In this document: piece after piece, positions 27,852 through 37,290 of the stretch
Position numbering within the stretch: the first letter of the stretch is position 1
Layout: the number at the start of each line of letters is the position of its first letter
DNA from: Thermopolyspora flexuosa
GTDB lineage: Bacteria > Actinomycetota > Actinomycetes > Streptosporangiales > Streptosporangiaceae
Assembly: GCF_006716785.1 (NCBI RefSeq)
Contig: NZ_VFPQ01000001.1
Span: 5,022,001-5,086,000, forward strand
DNA length: 64,000 bases
Direction of reading: 5' to 3'
Made by a program: the position numbers and the translations under genes
Notes under the pieces: model-generated
What the model was told of the DNA's origin: nothing
What the model saw: only the letters and a program-made list of their open reading frames with translations
Database searches by the model: none

Positions 27852-28517
27852 ATGCGGATCGGTGAGCTGAGTCGTCGCACCGGCGTGCCGGTGCCGACGA
27901 TCAAGTTCTACCTGCGGGAAGGGCTGCTGCCCCCCGGCGAGCTCACCAGCCACAACCAGGCCCGCTACACCGAGGCCCACGTCCGCCGGCTGCGGCTGAT
28001 CCGCGCGCTGATCGAGGTCGGCGGGCTGAGCGTGGCCGCCACCCGCGACGTGCTGCAGAAGATGTACGCGCCGGGCATGAGCGTGCTCGACCAGGCGGGA
28101 AAGGCGCAGTTCGCCATGGGTGCGCCCGCGCGCCCGCCGGTGGAGGACGAGGCCTGGCGGCAGGCGAAGGCCGAGACCGAGAACCTGCTCGAGCGGCTCG
28201 GCTGGCAGGTCCGCGAGACCAACCCGGCCCGCCAGACGCTCACCTCGGCCCTCGCCGTGCTGTTCCGCCTCAACCAGACCGACCAGCTCGAACTCCTCGA
28301 CGTCTACGCCCGCGCCGCCCGCCAGGTCGCCGAGGCCGAGATCGCCCAGCTCCTCACCCAGCAGGACCACGACGCCCTGCTGGAGACCGCCGTGATCTGG
28401 ACGGCCGTGGGCGACACCGTGTTCGGCGCGCTGCGCCGCTTCGCCCAGGAGGACATCGCGTACGGCTCGGGCGCCGTCGCCGACCCGCCCGCTCGGGACG
28501 AGAAGGACGAAACCTGA
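27852..28517 (+). CDS. MerR-family transcriptional regulator
   Basis: A 221-residue MerR-type regulator. The winged HTH is at residues 1-70 (MRIGELSRRTGVPVPTIKFYLREGLLPPGE, then RYTEAHVRRLRLIRALIEVGGLSV). The C-terminal 140 residues are a helical ligand domain without the cysteines of metal sensors, so an organic inducer is likelier. The start is fixed by GGGGAGG before ATG 27852 and by the family N-terminus. It likely controls itself, the divergent aldo/keto reductase and the MMPL exporter through the common inverted repeat. Confidence 0.9.
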   Translation: MRIGELSRRTGVPVPTIKFYLREGLLPPGELTSHNQARYTEAHVRRLRLIRALIEVGGLSVAATRDVLQKMYAPGMSVLDQAGKAQFAMGAPARPPVEDEAWRQAKAETENLLERLGWQVRETNPARQTLTSALAVLFRLNQTDQLELLDVYARAARQVAEAEIAQLLTQQDHDALLETAVIWTAVGDTVFGALRRFAQEDIAYGSGAVADPPARDEKDET

Positions 28518-28787
28518 CGAACCACGGTCCGTCCGGCCACACCCGCCAACGGCCCTGCCGCCCGCCGTCACCGCCTCGCCTCCCGGGACCCATCACGATC
28601 ATCCCCGATTTTCAGGTTGACTTTGTGGGGAATATGCGGCCATCCTTAGATGCCATGCGTCCCGGACTTCTGACCTGGTCAAACCTGCCCGTCGACCTGC
28701 GGCGTCAGGCGAGCGCGCTGTGTCCGGCGCCCGTCTCCGCGTGACCGTAGGCATCGAACCGACGACAGGATCAGAAGGACCGCAACC

Positions 28788-29240
28788 GTGACCGTGTACA
28801 CGACCGCCCCCGCCCGCGACCGGCTCGCCGAGACGGCCCGCTCGCTCGCCCTCGACCCTGCGCGGTGGATCCACCGGGTACGGCTCAGCGTCGAGGAGCG
28901 CTGGTACGAGCGCCTCCACGTCGACGCCGAGCACGAGATCTGGCTGCTGAGCTGGATGCCCGGCCAGGCCACCGGGTTCCACGACCACGGCTACTCCCGG
29001 GGCGCGTTCGCCGTCGCCCTCGGCACGCTCCAGGAGGACGACCTGCGCGTCGAGCGCGACCTCGCGCCCGGCGACGTGCGCGCGTTCGGCCTGAACCACA
29101 TCCACGACGTGCGGAACGTGTCGCACGCCCCGGCGGTGAGCGTGCACGTCTACTCGCCGCCGCTCAGCCTGATGAACCGCTACGACCGCACCGAGTCCGG
29201 CCTGATCAAGGTCGCCGAGGAACGCGCGGAGCAGTGGTGA
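28788..29240 (+). CDS. Cysteine dioxygenase
   Basis: A 150-residue cysteine dioxygenase type I, oxidising cysteine to cysteine sulfinate with a mononuclear Fe(II). The cupin iron ligands are His65 and His67 (GFHDHGYSRG) and His106 (NHIHDVRN). Arg71 is suited to the substrate carboxylate. Bacterial enzymes of this length are typical. Its stop codon overlaps the GTG start of the next gene in a GTGA, so a rhodanese is co-translated and the pair should work together in sulfur disposal. Confidence 0.92.
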   Translation: MTVYTTAPARDRLAETARSLALDPARWIHRVRLSVEERWYERLHVDAEHEIWLLSWMPGQATGFHDHGYSRGAFAVALGTLQEDDLRVERDLAPGDVRAFGLNHIHDVRNVSHAPAVSVHVYSPPLSLMNRYDRTESGLIKVAEERAEQW

Positions 29241-29656
29241 CCCCGCCCCGGCCGCCCGGCGCGCGCACCATCGACGAGATCCTCGCCGACCGGCGCCGCC
29301 GGCTGCGCCGCCTGCCGCCCACCGAGGCGTACGCCCGGGTGCGCGACGGCGCCGTGCTCGTCGACATCCGCCCGGCCGCGCAGCGCGCCGCCGAGGGCGA
29401 GGTGCCGGGCGCGCTCGTGGTCGAGCGCAACGTGCTCGAGTGGCGGTTCGACCCGCAGTGCGCGGCCCGGCTGCCGCAGGCGACCGGCTACGACGTCGAG
29501 GTGATCGTGCTCTGCTCGGAGGGCTACACCTCCAGCCTCGCCGCGGCCGCGCTGCACGAGCTCGGGCTGACCCGCGCCACCGACGTGATCGGCGGCTTCC
29601 ACGCCTGGCGGCGGGCCGGGCTCCCGGTCACCCGGCCCGCCGTACCCGCGACCTGA
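29237..29656 (+). CDS. Rhodanese-like sulfurtransferase
   Basis: A 139-residue single rhodanese domain. The active-site loop is VLCSEGYTSS with Cys93 as the persulfide-carrying nucleophile; GAVLVDIRPAAQRAAEGEVPGA (about 38-59) and DVIGGFHAWRRAGLPV at the end are standard. It starts at the GTG that overlaps the dioxygenase stop. Coupling of cysteine dioxygenase with a rhodanese is recurrent in actinobacteria. Its end abuts the convergent P450 stop with no gap. Confidence 0.9.
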   Translation: MTPPRPPGARTIDEILADRRRRLRRLPPTEAYARVRDGAVLVDIRPAAQRAAEGEVPGALVVERNVLEWRFDPQCAARLPQATGYDVEVIVLCSEGYTSSLAAAALHELGLTRATDVIGGFHAWRRAGLPVTRPAVPAT

Positions 29657-30859
29657 TCACCAGCGGACCGGCAGCCGCTCCAGGCCGCCGACGATCAGGC
29701 CCTGCCGGTAGGTGAGCTCCTCCACCGGTACGGCGAGCTCGAGCGTGGGCAGGCGGCGCAGCAGCTCGCGCAGCACGCTGCGCAGCTCGGCCCGGGCGAG
29801 CGCCTGGCCGAGGCAGGAGTACGGGCCGACGCCGAACGCGATGTGGGCGTTCGGGGCGCGGTCGAGCACCATCTCGTCGGCCCGGTCGAACTCCTCCTCG
29901 TCCCGGTTCGCCGCGCCCATGCTGCAGATCACCGTGGTGCCCGCGGGCAGCGTGACGCCGCCCACCTCGACGTCCTCGCCGAGGTACCGGGGCAGCCCGA
30001 AGCCGGGGTTGGCATCGAAGCGCAGCGACTCCTCCACCGCGGTGCGGACCAGCGACGGGTCGGCGAGCAGGGCCTCCCACCTGCGGCGGTCGGCGAGCAG
30101 CATCGCCACCATCTTGCCGATCATGTTCGTGGTGGTCTCGTGCCCGGCCACGAGCAGGCCCTGGGCGGTGAGCAGCAGCACGCGCTCGGTGAGGCCGGTG
30201 TCGAGCGTGCCGACGATCTCGAGCAGGTCGCTGATCAGATCGTCGCCGGGCGCGGCCCGCTTCGCCGCGATGAGCGCGCTCATGTATGCGGTGAACTCGT
30301 CCTGGGCCGCGTCGATCTCGGCCCGGGAGTACCGGGTGAGGCTGAGCATCGTGTCGGACCAGTACCGGAACCGGTCCCGGTCGGCGTCCGGCACGCCGAG
30401 CAGGGCGCAGATCGCCCACACCGGGAGCGGGAAGGCGAGCTTCGCGCACAGGTCGGCGGGCGGGCCCTGGCGCACCATCTCGTCGATGAGGTGCCCGGCC
30501 ATCGCCTCCAGCCGGGGCCGCAGCTCGGCGACCCGCTTGGCGGTGAACGCCCGGCCCACCAGCCGCCGCCACTCGGCGTGGAACGGTCCAGTGATCTCGG
30601 CGTCGCGCATGCTGAACAGCGTGCCCTCGGCGTTGATCCGCGCCGCGTCCTCGGCCGTCAGCGTGCGGGTGAAGCGCGGGTCCAGCAGCAGCTGCTTGAC
30701 GTCCCGGTAGCGGGTGAGCAGCACCGCCTCGTCCCCGCTGGGCAGCCGGACCCTGCTGATCGGGCAGGTCCGCCGCAGCTCGGCCCACTCCTCCGGCGGC
30801 ACCAGCGGGGCCGGGTTGGCGAACGGGTAGTCCGGTATGCCGATTCGGGTCTCGCTCAC
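29657..30859 (-). CDS. Cytochrome P450
   Basis: A 400-residue soluble bacterial P450. The I-helix oxygen-binding motif is AGHETTTN at 238-245, the K-helix ExxR is EESLR (Glu277-Arg280), and the heme-ligand loop is FGVGPYSCLG at 342-351 with Cys349 as thiolate. The usual His two residues before the Cys (FGxGxHxC) is replaced by Tyr. GGAGGCAGC precedes GTG 30859. No ferredoxin gene is adjacent, so the redox partner must come from elsewhere; substrate unknown. Confidence 0.93.
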   Translation of the reverse strand: MSETRIGIPDYPFANPAPLVPPEEWAELRRTCPISRVRLPSGDEAVLLTRYRDVKQLLLDPRFTRTLTAEDAARINAEGTLFSMRDAEITGPFHAEWRRLVGRAFTAKRVAELRPRLEAMAGHLIDEMVRQGPPADLCAKLAFPLPVWAICALLGVPDADRDRFRYWSDTMLSLTRYSRAEIDAAQDEFTAYMSALIAAKRAAPGDDLISDLLEIVGTLDTGLTERVLLLTAQGLLVAGHETTTNMIGKMVAMLLADRRRWEALLADPSLVRTAVEESLRFDANPGFGLPRYLGEDVEVGGVTLPAGTTVICSMGAANRDEEEFDRADEMVLDRAPNAHIAFGVGPYSCLGQALARAELRSVLRELLRRLPTLELAVPVEELTYRQGLIVGGLERLPVRW

Positions 30860-31066
30860 GCTGCCTCCAGGTCTGTGACGTGCAGGTACGGCGGGCCGCC
30901 GGGATCGGGCGGCGACGACCGGCGCGCCGGGCCGCATCGGGCCCGCGGCGGACGAGGACGAACCGGCATCGGCATGCCCGAGACCTGCCGCTTCACACCT
31001 GCCGGGCGGGTGACATGCCGCCGCACCGTGCGCGGTTTGTGACTGTCCGTCGCGACAGCCATCCCG

Positions 31067-31270
31067 CTAGTAGGGGCGGCCGGTGCCCTCCCCGGGCAGG
31101 TAGCCGCCGTCGTCGGCGTCGGTCCGGCCGGACCCGGCGTCCGGATCGTCCTCGTCCGAGGCCACCCACTCCACGTCGGCGCTCACGTGCCCGGGGCCCG
31201 GCTCCGGGTCCGCGGGCCGGGACCGCTCGCGCGGCTCCCGGCGGCCCTTTCCGTCCCTCGCACCGCTCAC
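31067..31270 (-). CDS. Small acidic hypothetical protein
   Basis: A 67-residue hydrophilic protein beginning VSGARDGKGRREPRERSRP and ending in an acidic tail (ASDEDDPDAGSGRTDADDGG). It is not assigned to a family. The main support is an excellent ribosome binding site, GGGGAGGACCG, in front of GTG 31270, and codon positions that look coding. It may be an intrinsically disordered protein. Confidence 0.5.
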   Translation of the reverse strand: MSGARDGKGRREPRERSRPADPEPGPGHVSADVEWVASDEDDPDAGSGRTDADDGGYLPGEGTGRPY

Positions 31271-31422
31271 CGGTCCTCCCCTCACGGCCACGTCTCGGTG
31301 TCGTGCCCGAGGGCACCACTGCCCGCGTCGCCGCGCCCCCATGCCGGTCTGACCTGGCCCTGACCGGTCCATGACCGGGTCCGGCGGCGGGTGCCCGCCC
31401 GCGGGTACGGCCGGGCCGTACG

Positions 31423-31451
31423 TTGACGGGGATTGCGGGCCACGGTACGTT
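31423..31451 (+). promoter_or_regulatory. Promoter of the cbtB-cbtA-chelatase operon
   Basis: TTGACG at 31423-31428 and TACGTT at 31446-31451 with a 17-base gap match a primary-sigma promoter and would start the transcript just before the riboswitch. Confidence 0.65.
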
Positions 31452-31465
31452 TCGAGGGAGTTCGC

Positions 31466-31556
31466 GGCGGTTCAAGGGAAATCCGGTGAGAGGCCGGTGC
31501 GGACGCGCCACTGTATCCGGGACGTCGATCCCGGGAGCCAGGTCGCTTGAACCGTC
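31466..31556 (+). ncRNA. Cobalamin riboswitch upstream of cbtB
   Basis: The closing stem is CGGTTCAAG (31468-31476) with CTTGAACCG (31546-31554). Inside are AATCCGGTG-like sequence, CCGGTGCGGACGC and the B12 box GCCACTGT (31507-31514), followed by GGGAGCCAGG, all in the usual order. It should shut off cobalt uptake and cobalamin genes when coenzyme B12 is plentiful. Confidence 0.92.
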
Positions 31557-31601
31557 GTGGGACCTCACCGTATGGGCGCGTTATCCCAGAAGGAGGCACT
31601 T

Positions 31602-31814
31602 GTGAGCGATCTGTCCGCTCCGTCGTCCATTCCCTCGTCTGTTCCCTCGTCCTATCCCCTGGCACGGCTGCGGCCCTGGCTGCTCGCCGTCCCCGTTCTG
31701 CTGCTCCTCGCCTACCTGGTGCTGATGGACAACGGAGCGGTCTCCCGGGCGGGCCTGCTCCTGCACGAGCTGATGCACGACGGCCGGCACCTGCTCGGCG
31801 TGCCCTGCCACTGA
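31602..31814 (+). CDS. cbtB: CbtB cobalt transporter subunit
   Basis: A 70-residue protein with one transmembrane helix (LRPWLLAVPVLLLLAYLVLM) and the conserved C-terminus HELMHDGRHLLGVPCH, whose histidines and cysteine suit metal capture. CbtB is the small partner of CbtA and is predicted to bring in cobalt under B12 riboswitch control, as here. GTG 31602 follows AAGGAGG. Confidence 0.9.
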   Translation: MSDLSAPSSIPSSVPSSYPLARLRPWLLAVPVLLLLAYLVLMDNGAVSRAGLLLHELMHDGRHLLGVPCH

Positions 31815-31823
31815 GGGCACCCC

Positions 31824-32603
31824 ATGACGATCCGCACCCTGGTGGCCAGGGGCCTGCTCGTGGGCCTGCTGGCCGGGATCCTCGCGGGCGCGTTCGCCTT
31901 CCTCGCCGGCGAGCCGCACGTGGAGCGCGCGATCGTGCTGGAGGAGGCGGGCGCCGCGGCCGGGGAGGGCGCGACGGCACACGGTCACGATCACGGTCAC
32001 GACCACGGCGGAGCGGCGGGTCACTCGCACGGTGCCGGAGTCGTGGTGAGCCGGCCGGTGCAGCAGGCCGGCCTGTTCCTCGCCACCGGGCTCTACGGGC
32101 TCGCCGTGGGCGGGATCTTCGCGCTGGTGTACGCGGGGCTGCGGGGGCGCGTCGGGCCGCGCAACGACGGCCTGCTCGCGATCGTCGCGGCCGGGACCGC
32201 GTTCCTCGCGATCGTCCTCGTCCCGTTCGTGAAGTACCCGGCGAACCCACCCGCCGTGGGCGATCCGGACACGATCGACGAGCGCACCCTGCTGTACCTG
32301 GTGATGGTGCTGGTCGGGCTCGCCGCGACCGCGGTCGCGGTGGGCACGGCCCGCCGGGCCGGGCCCGATCCGTGGCGGCGCTGGACGGCCGCGGTGACCG
32401 CCTTCCTCGTGCCGGTGGTCGCCGCGTGGCTGCTGCTGCCGCCGGTCGACGAGGTGCCCGAGGGCTTCCCGGCCACGTTGCTGTGGGACTTCCGGCTCGC
32501 CTCGCTCGGCACGCAGCTGGTGTTCTGGTCGGCGCTCGGCGTGCTGTTCGGCCTGCTCACCGAGCGCGCCACCCGGCGGGCGGCGGTCGCCCCGGCCGGG
32601 TAG
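31824..32603 (+). CDS. cbtA: CbtA cobalt transporter subunit
   Basis: A 259-residue membrane protein with five or six hydrophobic helices. A His-rich outside loop, HGHDHGHDHGGAAGHSHGAG at about 53-72, is a metal-collecting segment typical of CbtA. VARGLLVGLLAGILAGAFAF starts the protein, and VPFVKYPANPPAVGDPDTI near 132-150 is the family signature. It lies nine bases after cbtB and shares its riboswitch. Confidence 0.92.
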   Translation: MTIRTLVARGLLVGLLAGILAGAFAFLAGEPHVERAIVLEEAGAAAGEGATAHGHDHGHDHGGAAGHSHGAGVVVSRPVQQAGLFLATGLYGLAVGGIFALVYAGLRGRVGPRNDGLLAIVAAGTAFLAIVLVPFVKYPANPPAVGDPDTIDERTLLYLVMVLVGLAATAVAVGTARRAGPDPWRRWTAAVTAFLVPVVAAWLLLPPVDEVPEGFPATLLWDFRLASLGTQLVFWSALGVLFGLLTERATRRAAVAPAG

Positions 32604-32775
32604 ACCGCGTGCCGCGCCCCGGCGCGTGCCCCGTGCGGCCACCGCGCGGACGCCGTGTGCTCCCGGCCGCGCCGCGGCCCGCCCGGTCCCCGGTCTCCGC
32701 CGGCGCGGCGCGCCGGGCCCCCGGCGCGGACGGCGACGGCCGCCGGCTCCCATGTCCCCCGAGCAAAGGCGTTCG

Positions 32776-34848
32776 ATGATCAACTTTCCGTTCAGCGCCG
32801 TCGTCGGGCTCGACGACCTCAAGCTCGCGCTCCTGCTCAACGCGGTCTCGCCCCGGGTCGGCGGGGTGCTCGTGCGCGGCGAGAAGGGCACCGCCAAGTC
32901 GACGATCGTGCGCGCGCTCGCCGCGCAGCTGCCGCCGGTCGACGTGGTCGCCGGGTGCCGGTTCGCCTGCGACCCGGACGCGCCGGATCCGGGCTGCCCG
33001 GACGGGCCGCACGAGCCCGGCGCGCCGCGGGTGCGGCGGCCCGCCGCGCTCGTCGAGCTGCCGGTCGGCGCCTCCGAGGACCGGCTGGTCGGCTCGCTCG
33101 ACGTGGAGCGGGCGCTCACCGAGGGCGTGAAGGCGTTCGAGCCCGGCCTGCTCGCCGCGGCGCACCGCGGCGTGCTCTACGTCGACGAGGTGAACCTGCT
33201 CCACGACCACCTGGTGGACCTGCTGCTCGACGCCGCCGCGCTCGGCACCTGCCACGTCGAGCGGGACTCGGTGTCGGTCCGGCACGCGGCCCGGTTCCTG
33301 CTCGTCGGCACGATGAACCCGGAGGAGGGCGAGCTGCGGCCGCAGCTGCTCGACCGGTTCGGGCTCACCGTCGAGGTGCGGGCCTCCCGGGACCCGGACG
33401 AGCGGGCCGAGGTGGTGCGGCGGCGGCTCGCGTTCGAGGCCGACCCGGAGGGGTTCGCGGCGCGGTGGGCCGGGCAGGAGGCGCACCTCGCCCGGCGGAT
33501 CGCGGCGGCGCGGGACCGCGTCCCGCACGTGCGGCTGCCGGACGCCCGGCTGCGGCAGATCGCGGCGGTGTGCGCGGCGTTCGAAGTGGACGGGCTGCGC
33601 GCGGACCTGGTGACCGCGAACGCGGCGATCGCGCACGCGGCCTGGCACGGCCGGGACACGGTCACCGCCGCGGACGTGCGCACGGCCGCCCGGCTGGCGC
33701 TGCCGCACCGGCGGCGGCGCGACCCGTTCGACGCGCCCGGCCTCGACGAGGACCTGCTCGACGAGCTGCTCCGCCGGACCGAGCCGGACGACGAACCCCC
33801 GGACGATTCGGGCGGCGGGCCGTCCGGCGGGCCGGACGGCGACGGCGGCGGGGCGGGCGACCGGCCGCCGGGCACGCACCGCGCGTCCCCGCCCGACCGG
33901 CCCGATCCCACCGGCCCGCCGCCGGACCGCGCCCCGCCGCGCGGTGGCCCGGCCCCGGAGGCGGCCGGGCCGCGGGACGGCGCGGTGCCGGGCCACGGCG
34001 AGGATGAGCCCGCACGCGCGGCGGGCCCGGCCGCGGGCGGCCGGGTGGCCGGGGTGGCCGCGCCGTACCGGGTGCCGCTGCTGCGCGTGCCGGGGATCGG
34101 CGCGGGCGCGGCCGGGCGGCGGTCGCGCTCCCGGGGCCGGTACGGCCGCGGCATCGGCGCCCGCGTGCCGCGCGGCCCGGCCCGGGACGTGCACGTGCCC
34201 GCGACGCTGCTCGCCGCGGCGCCGCACCAGCGGCGGCGTGGCCGTACCGGGCCCGGGCTGCTGCTGCGCCGCGGCGACCTGCGCGAGGTGGTGCGGGAGG
34301 GCCGGGAGGGCAACCTCGTGCTGTTCGTGGTCGACGCGAGCGGGTCGATGGGCGCGCGCCGGCGGATGACCGCGGTGAAGACCGCGGTGCTGAGCCTGCT
34401 GCTCGACGCCTACCAGCGGCGGGACAAGGTGGGCCTGGTCACCTTTCGCGGCGCCGCCGCCGAGGTGGCGCTGCCGCCGACCTCGTCGGTGGAGGCCGGG
34501 GCGGCCCGGCTGCGCGCCCTCGCCACCGGCGGCCGTACCCCGCTCGCCGCGGGCCTGACCAAGGCGGCCGAGGTGCTGCGGGTGGAACGGCTGCGCGACC
34601 CGGCCCGGCGCCCGCTGGTCGTGCTCGTCACCGACGGCCGCGCCACCGACGGCGAGGCCGCCGACCGCGCCGCCCGCCTGCTGTACGGCACGGCGTGCGT
34701 GGTCGTCGACTGCGAGACCGGCCCGGTACGGCTCGGCCTGGCGGCCGGCCTCGCCGCCCGGCTCGGGGCCACCGTGCTCCCCCTCGACGCGCTGTCCGGC
34801 CTGGGCGCGGCGGTGCGCGCCCGGCGAGCCCACGCGAAGGCGGTGTGA
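32776..34848 (+). CDS. ChlI/ChlD-type cobaltochelatase AAA-VWA subunit
   Basis: A 690-residue fusion of a magnesium-chelatase-like AAA+ ATPase and a von Willebrand A domain, the type annotated as putative cobaltochelatase in actinobacteria. The Walker A is GEKGTAKST at 35-43 and the Walker B region GVLYVDEVNLL at 132-142. Pro/Gly/Asp-rich linker sequence spans about 330-440. The VWA MIDAS motif is DASGS at 520-524, with TDGRATDG near 617. With CobN it would form the ATP-driven cobalt insertase in place of CobS and CobT, absent here. ATG 32752 is an alternative start. Confidence 0.9.
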   Translation: MINFPFSAVVGLDDLKLALLLNAVSPRVGGVLVRGEKGTAKSTIVRALAAQLPPVDVVAGCRFACDPDAPDPGCPDGPHEPGAPRVRRPAALVELPVGASEDRLVGSLDVERALTEGVKAFEPGLLAAAHRGVLYVDEVNLLHDHLVDLLLDAAALGTCHVERDSVSVRHAARFLLVGTMNPEEGELRPQLLDRFGLTVEVRASRDPDERAEVVRRRLAFEADPEGFAARWAGQEAHLARRIAAARDRVPHVRLPDARLRQIAAVCAAFEVDGLRADLVTANAAIAHAAWHGRDTVTAADVRTAARLALPHRRRRDPFDAPGLDEDLLDELLRRTEPDDEPPDDSGGGPSGGPDGDGGGAGDRPPGTHRASPPDRPDPTGPPPDRAPPRGGPAPEAAGPRDGAVPGHGEDEPARAAGPAAGGRVAGVAAPYRVPLLRVPGIGAGAAGRRSRSRGRYGRGIGARVPRGPARDVHVPATLLAAAPHQRRRGRTGPGLLLRRGDLREVVREGREGNLVLFVVDASGSMGARRRMTAVKTAVLSLLLDAYQRRDKVGLVTFRGAAAEVALPPTSSVEAGAARLRALATGGRTPLAAGLTKAAEVLRVERLRDPARRPLVVLVTDGRATDGEAADRAARLLYGTACVVVDCETGPVRLGLAAGLAARLGATVLPLDALSGLGAAVRARRAHAKAV

Positions 34849-34849
34849 G

Positions 34850-35452
34850 GTGCCACAGGGAAGGCCACCGGTGATCCCGGACGACGGGCTCACCACCCGG
34901 CAGCGGCGGAACCGGCCGCTGGTGATCGTGCACACCGGCCCCGGCAAGGGGAAGTCCACGGCCGCGTTCGGCATGGCGCTGCGGGCGTGGAACCAGGGGT
35001 GGCCGATCGGGGTGTTCCAGTTCGTGAAGTCGGCGAAGTGGCGCACCGGCGAGGAGCGGGCGCTGCGGCTGCTCGGCGAGAGCGGCGAGGGCGGCACGGT
35101 CGCCTGGCACAAGATGGGCGAGGGCTGGTCGTGGCTGCGGCGGTCCGGGACCGAGCACGACCACGCGGCCCAGGCGCGGGAGGGCTGGGAGCAGGTCCGG
35201 CGGGATCTGGCCGCCGAGACGTACCGGTTCTACGTGCTCGACGAGTTCACCTATCCGCTGGCCTGGGGCTGGGTGGCCCTCGACGACGTGCTGGAGACGC
35301 TGCGGAGTCGGCCCGGGTACCAGCACGTGGTGATCACCGGGCGGAACGCGCCGGAGCGGCTGATCGAGGCGGCCGACCTGGTGACCGAGATGGGCAAGGT
35401 CCGCCATCCCATGGACTCCGGGCAGAAGGGCCAGAAGGGCATCGAGTGGTAG
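34850..35452 (+). CDS. cobO: Cob(I)yrinic acid a,c-diamide adenosyltransferase
   Basis: A 200-residue CobO/BtuR-type adenosyltransferase that adds the 5'-deoxyadenosyl group from ATP to reduced corrinoids. Its P-loop is HTGPGKGKSTAAFG (about 28-41), with VFQFVKSAKW near 55, MGEGWSW near 85, and YVLDEFTYPLAWGW near 122. The C-terminus MDSGQKGQKGIEW is typical. GTG 34850 is one base past the chelatase stop; GTG 34871 has a good GGGAAGG and may be the real start. Confidence 0.95.
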   Translation: MPQGRPPVIPDDGLTTRQRRNRPLVIVHTGPGKGKSTAAFGMALRAWNQGWPIGVFQFVKSAKWRTGEERALRLLGESGEGGTVAWHKMGEGWSWLRRSGTEHDHAAQAREGWEQVRRDLAAETYRFYVLDEFTYPLAWGWVALDDVLETLRSRPGYQHVVITGRNAPERLIEAADLVTEMGKVRHPMDSGQKGQKGIEW

Positions 35453-36870
35453 GCCCGCCGGAGGCCGCGGCGGCTCGCCGTACCGGGGTGGCCGCCGTGC
35501 CGCGGCTGGTGATCGCCGCGCCGTCCTCGGGCGCGGGCAAGACCACGGTGGCGACCGGGCTCATGGCCGCCCTGCACGCACACGGCCTGCGGGTGTCCCC
35601 GCACAAGGTGGGCCCCGACTACATCGACCCCGGCTACCACGCGGTCGCCACCGGGCGGCCGGGCCGCAACCTCGACCCCTGGCTGGTGGGCGAGGACCTG
35701 GTCGCGCCGCTGTTCCGGCACGGGGCGCGCGGCTGCGACATCGCGGTGGTCGAGGGCGTGATGGGGCTGTTCGACGGGCACGCGGGCGGCGACTTCGCCT
35801 CGACCGCCCACGTGGCCCGGCTGCTCGACGCCCCGGTCGTGCTCGTCGTCGACGCCTCCCGGGCGGGCCGCTCGGTGGCGGCGGTGGTGCACGGGTTCGC
35901 CACCTTCGACCCCCGGGTACGGCTCGGCGGCGTGATCCTCAACCGGATCGGCTCGGACCGGCACGAACAGCTGTGCCGGGAGGCGCTCGACGGCCACCCG
36001 GTGCTGGGGGCGATCCGGCGGGACGAGGCCGTGGCCACCCCGTCCCGGCACCTCGGCCTCATCCCCGCGGCCGAGCGCGGCGCGTCCGCGGCCGACGCGG
36101 TGCGGCGCATGGGCGAGCTGGTGGCCCGCTTCTGCGACCTCGACGCGATCGTCCGGCTCGCCCGCACCGCTCCCCCGCTCGCCGCCGCCGCATGGGACCC
36201 GGCCGAGGCGATCGCCCAGGCCCGGCGGGAGGCGGCGGATCCGGCGGCCGGGCCGTACCCCGGGACGGTCGTGGCGGTGGCGGGCGGGCCCGCCTTCACC
36301 TTCGGCTACGCCGAGCACGTGGAGCTGCTGCGCGCCGCCGGGGCCGAGGTCGCGGCCTTCGACCCGCTCCGGGACGAGGCGCTGCCCGAGGGCACGGCCG
36401 CGGTCGTGCTCGGCGGCGGCTTCCCCGAGGTGTACGCGGACCGGCTCGCGGCGAACGAGCGGCTGCGCGCGCGGCTGGCCGCGTTCGACGGGCCGATCGC
36501 CGCGGAGTGCGCCGGGCTGCTCTACCTGTGCCGGGAGCTCGACGGGCGGCGCATGTGCGGCCGCATCCCGGCCGTGGCGCGGATGACGGACCGGCTCACC
36601 CTCGGCTACCGGGAGGCGGTGGCCCGCCGCGACTCCCTGCTCACCCGCGCGGGCGAACGCCTCCGCGGCCACGAGTTCCACCGCACCGTCGTGGACCGCG
36701 TGCCCGACCCGCTGCTGCGCTGGGACGGCGGCACGGACGGCTTCGGCGACGCCCGCCTCACCGCCACCTACCTGCATCTCCACTGGGCCGGAGCACCGAT
36801 CCTGGCGCACCGGCTGGTCTCCGCCGCCGGCCGCCGCCGGCCTGCCGGGCGGGCTCGCCACCTCTCCTGA
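35446..36870 (+). CDS. cobB: Cobyrinate a,c-diamide synthase
   Basis: A 474-residue glutamine-dependent amidase that converts cobyrinic (hydrogenobyrinic) acid to the a,c-diamide. The ATP site is IAAPSSGAGKTTVATGLMAA near 22-41, with VGPDYIDPGYHAVATG and EGVMGLFDG. The C-terminal GATase domain has GGGFPEVYADRLAAN and the nucleophile Cys355 in IAAECAGLLYL, and HEFHRT holds the catalytic histidine. GTG 35446 overlaps the cobO end by seven bases and follows AGAAGGG. Confidence 0.95.
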   Translation: MVGPPEAAAARRTGVAAVPRLVIAAPSSGAGKTTVATGLMAALHAHGLRVSPHKVGPDYIDPGYHAVATGRPGRNLDPWLVGEDLVAPLFRHGARGCDIAVVEGVMGLFDGHAGGDFASTAHVARLLDAPVVLVVDASRAGRSVAAVVHGFATFDPRVRLGGVILNRIGSDRHEQLCREALDGHPVLGAIRRDEAVATPSRHLGLIPAAERGASAADAVRRMGELVARFCDLDAIVRLARTAPPLAAAAWDPAEAIAQARREAADPAAGPYPGTVVAVAGGPAFTFGYAEHVELLRAAGAEVAAFDPLRDEALPEGTAAVVLGGGFPEVYADRLAANERLRARLAAFDGPIAAECAGLLYLCRELDGRRMCGRIPAVARMTDRLTLGYREAVARRDSLLTRAGERLRGHEFHRTVVDRVPDPLLRWDGGTDGFGDARLTATYLHLHWAGAPILAHRLVSAAGRRRPAGRARHLS

Positions 36871-37290
36871 CGGCCGCACGACGAGAGACCCGCTGCTTCC
36901 TCGCCGGCCGGGCGCGCGGCCCGTGCCGTACGGAGACGGCCGCACCGGCGGGGCGGCGACGCCCGCGCCGCCGCCGCCCGGCGTCACCCGCACCGGCCGG
37001 CCCCTCGGATCACCGACCGGAAACGAAACGGATTCACTTACCGGAAAGACGGCGTCAAAGGTCCATTTCGCCAGCAACGTGATCCAATGCTCGATACCAT
37101 CTCCAGCACTGCCGTGTCAGGTGCCACCGGGCAGGCCGGCATGGAGCCGCACGGCTCGAAGGCCTGCGAGACCTGACCGCATCGGTGTCGGTGACGCAGG
37201 AAGTGCCGCATGCGCGGCACACGTCGAATCCCCGGTGCCCGCATGCCGGGGAGCCATCCCAGGTGACCTTGCGACACGAAAGACCTACCC
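36871..37290. other. Intergenic stretch after cobB
   Basis: No supportable gene. Composition falls in G+C from about 37020 onward, which may mark the promoter region of the SepF-like gene. Confidence 0.35.
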
